A stretch of DNA of 18,160 nucleotides from Dictyocoela muelleri (Eukaryota; Microsporidia), in assembly GCA_016256075.1 (NCBI GenBank), contig SDVU01000189.1, positions 1 to 18,160 of the forward strand. The letters run 5' to 3'. Positions within the stretch are counted from its first letter, which is position 1. Each line of letters opens with the position of its first letter. Below are positions 16,784 to 18,160 of the stretch, piece after piece. The notes under the pieces were generated by a model that saw only the letters and a list, made by a program, of their open reading frames with translations, made no database searches and was not told the origin of the DNA. The position numbers were made by a program, and so were the translations under genes.

Positions 16784-16912
16784 GTAAAAATGTAATGTTG
16801 TCGATATAAAAATGCAATGTTGTCGAAAAAAAATGCGATGTTGTCGATATAAAATTTCAATTTTGTCCCTATAAACATACAATGTTGTAGATATAAAAAT
16901 GAAATACTCTGT
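16784..16912 (+). repeat. Foldback right arm, zone 1 (about six 21-22 bp units)
   Basis: Units of TATAAAAATGCAATGTTGTC type. The mirror of 15032-15150, directly joined to zone 2 without a spacer. Confidence 0.88.
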
Positions 16913-17009
16913 AATTGCCAGCACGCAATTGTTTTTAAATTTCACATAAGTATATTTCCAATATTTAATTTTTTAAATTTTTTTTTCAATTTATTACGGA
17001 CACAATTGG

Positions 17010-17975
17010 CTACGAGGGTCTTAATGAAATGAAGTTTACATAATTTTGAGAAAAAAATTAAATGTATTTTAAATGATTACTTAACACTATTTACAACATT
17101 TTTAAGTCACCGAACATAATTGTCATCTATTCTTTATTACGTACAACAAATAGTTGGTTATAAAATTTAGCTTTAAAACTCCTAATAATTCCAGTGTCTA
17201 GTGGGTGGTGTGTTGAAGTACTATTTTTAGATAAAAATAATAAATCAATATTTGAGAGTTCACAAGTGAGTTTATGAGAGAAGCAATTATCTGATAAAAG
17301 TATAATTTATTCCTTTTTATTTCCGAATTCATTATTCAAATTAAAAGTCAGTTAGTGAAATCGACAGTTCTCATACGGGCACTTTTTGTGCAAAAAATTG
17401 CAAAAAAAATGTAAAATCTATTTAACGTTTCTGGATTTTCGAATTTTTCTATTATTACAGGTTTTAGTATACCGGACCATATATATTACAGGCAGGAATT
17501 ACTGTTATTACATCTTTTAATTTTTTATTCCATTTCTTGCGGATTTAACTAGAATTTTTGAAGCAAGTTTATAAAGAGACGTATTTCTTCACAATTAAAA
17601 CCCTTTTTTGGTCCATATTCAGAAATTTTTATTTTCATAGCATTAAAAACTCATAAAAATTGCGATTTTTAGTATTAAAAGTTTCACCAAAACATTGTTT
17701 TAAAACATTTTATGTCTATTCTTAAATTTATAAAGAAATCCGTTTGAAGCACATAATTTTTTTCAAGCTGAAATAAATTTTTTTTATAATCATCTTCAAT
17801 ATAAATTTGTATTGCTTTTGCTTCTAATTTTTTTTAGTTATATAACCTCCATTATCTTCTACCATATCAACCACTTTTTTAATTTCGGTTCCAACATTGG
17901 ATATTTAAAATTTTTAAATGTTGTTTTAGGTTTTTTATAAATGAAAAGTAATTTTTTGTTTGTTATCAACATAAT
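17010..17975 (-). pseudogene. Remains of a second pogo/Tigger-type transposase
   Basis: On the minus strand, blocks of the CENP-B-like DDE domain appear in order and in different frames. YGPKKGFNCEEIRLFINLLQ near 17640-17570 corresponds to YNADETGLFWRLLP. GPVY and then KPVIIEKFENPET near 17480-17420 correspond to PLVIGKSENPRCF. IILLSDNCFSHKLTCELSNI near 17310-17240 corresponds to LLLDNCSSH, and HHPLDTGIIRSFKAKFYNQL near 17220-17160 corresponds to LQPLDQGIIRSFKAKYR. There are many stops. The protein type differs in detail from the element at 3629-5485 and is closer to animal Tigger/jerky genes. No ends were identified; its left side stops at the foldback element. Confidence 0.75.
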
Positions 17976-17981
17976 TTTGGG

Positions 17982-18034
17982 ATCAGATGGCAAATTTCTC
18001 CACCCCCCTGGGGGGTGTAAATTTGCCGTCTGAT
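17982..18034. repeat. 53-bp palindrome with a C6-T-G6 centre
   Basis: The arms ATCAGATGGCAAATTT and AAATTTGCCGTCTGAT enclose CACCCCCC-T-GGGGGGTG, with one mismatch and a two-base gap. It is the most GC-rich spot in the right part of the window. It could be two abutting transposon ends (CAGAYGGCAAATTT would suit a pogo-type terminus), a very small MITE, or a terminator-like hairpin 25 bp before the gene that begins at 18060. Confidence 0.88.
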
Positions 18035-18054
18035 AATTATTTTAATTTTTTGAA

Positions 18055-18058
18055 GGGG
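18055..18058 (+). promoter_or_regulatory. GGG start-site motif of the 18060 gene
   Basis: GAAGGGGTATG places a G run one base before the ATG, the GGG version of the start-site triplet seen at the other host genes. Confidence 0.45.
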
Positions 18059-18059
18059 T

Positions 18060-18160
18060 ATGAATATAAATGATAATATTGAAGAATTATGTTATACATC
18101 TGATATAAAAACCTTTATCAATCATCTTATGAGCAACGGATACTTGCATAATTTTTATTT
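18060..18160 (+). CDS. N-terminal part of an unrecognised host protein (runs off the window)
   Basis: The frame is open from the ATG at 18060 to the end, giving 33 residues beginning MNINDNIEELCYTSDIKTF and continuing INHLMSNGYLHNFY. It looks like a mixed helical, soluble N-terminus, with no signal peptide. The composition is that of an ordinary coding region, unlike the transposon debris to its left, and a G run precedes the ATG by one base. I do not recognise the family. Only the downstream sequence can tell whether it continues. Confidence 0.55.
   Translation, partial: MNINDNIEELCYTSDIKTFINHLMSNGYLHNFY

Larger units (their letters stand above)
14932..17009. mobile_element. Foldback element with long repeat-built inverted arms, no gene
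   Basis: The outer ends are CCAATTGTATCTGTAATAAA and, read inward from 17009, CCAATTGTGTCCGTAATAAA. From there the arms match in mirrored order: a unique terminal zone with TGTGAAATTTAAAAA and AATTACAG.GTATTTCA; zone 1 (ACAACATTG units, about 15032-15150 and 16784-16912); zone 2 (CATTATTATAGTC units, about 15150-15297 and 16630-16783); zone 3 (CAAAGTTATAA units, about 15300-15400 and 16515-16620); a unique block GATTAATTATTTC; and zone 4 (runs of TTTTTAACCC type, about 15490-15835 and 15855-16440). The centre is near 15845, so the arms are about 0.9 and 1.15 kb. There is no coding frame. The design recalls the Drosophila FB elements, but I see no sequence kinship. No target duplication is recognised. 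Confidence 0.85.

Overview
This window looks like nuclear DNA of a microsporidian with an expanded, transposon-rich genome. The evidence is: (1) very AT-rich DNA with compact, intronless genes; (2) two recognisable host genes, a short RPB9 (RNA polymerase II subunit) and a strongly reduced PCF11 (mRNA cleavage and termination factor); (3) a CCC or GGG triplet 1-7 nt before the ATG of all four host genes, a start-site signature known from microsporidia; (4) Merlin-type (IS1595/ISXO2-like) transposases, which are common in this group. I cannot name the species.

Layout. 1-92 holds the N-terminus of an unrecognised acidic protein (minus strand), followed by a six-copy 22-bp array (129-258). PCF11 (594-1496, minus) and RPB9 (2939-3283, plus) are divergent, and a tRNA-headed SINE lies between them. 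From 3627 to about 17980 the window is a transposon nest: a pogo/Tigger element with both ends and a TA duplication (3629-5485); an older Merlin (6009-7834) between two copies of the same SINE segment; three copies of a second tRNA-headed SINE (8161-10960) with a Mutator-like element (8871-10624) cut into one of them; another copy of the first SINE (11230-11690); a decayed hAT element of the ZBED5 type (11781 to about 13260); an apparently intact Merlin transposase gene bracketed by two large palindromes (13383-14917); a 2.08-kb foldback element (14932-17009); and the remains of a second pogo/Tigger gene (17010 to about 17975). A C/G-rich 53-bp palindrome and the start of another host gene (18060 onward) close the window.

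The most unusual object is the foldback element. It has no gene. Its two arms of about 0.9 and 1.15 kb are built, in mirrored order, of four zones of short tandem repeats, mostly 21-23 bp, around a centre near 15845. The 22-bp array beside the first host gene uses a related repeat unit, so this element family may be dispersed. The two SINE families and the palindromic ends of the young Merlin are the other features I would follow up. The host genes shown are not an operon. They are unrelated housekeeping genes at the edges of the repeat nest. All coordinates of repeats were set by eye and may be off by a few bases.
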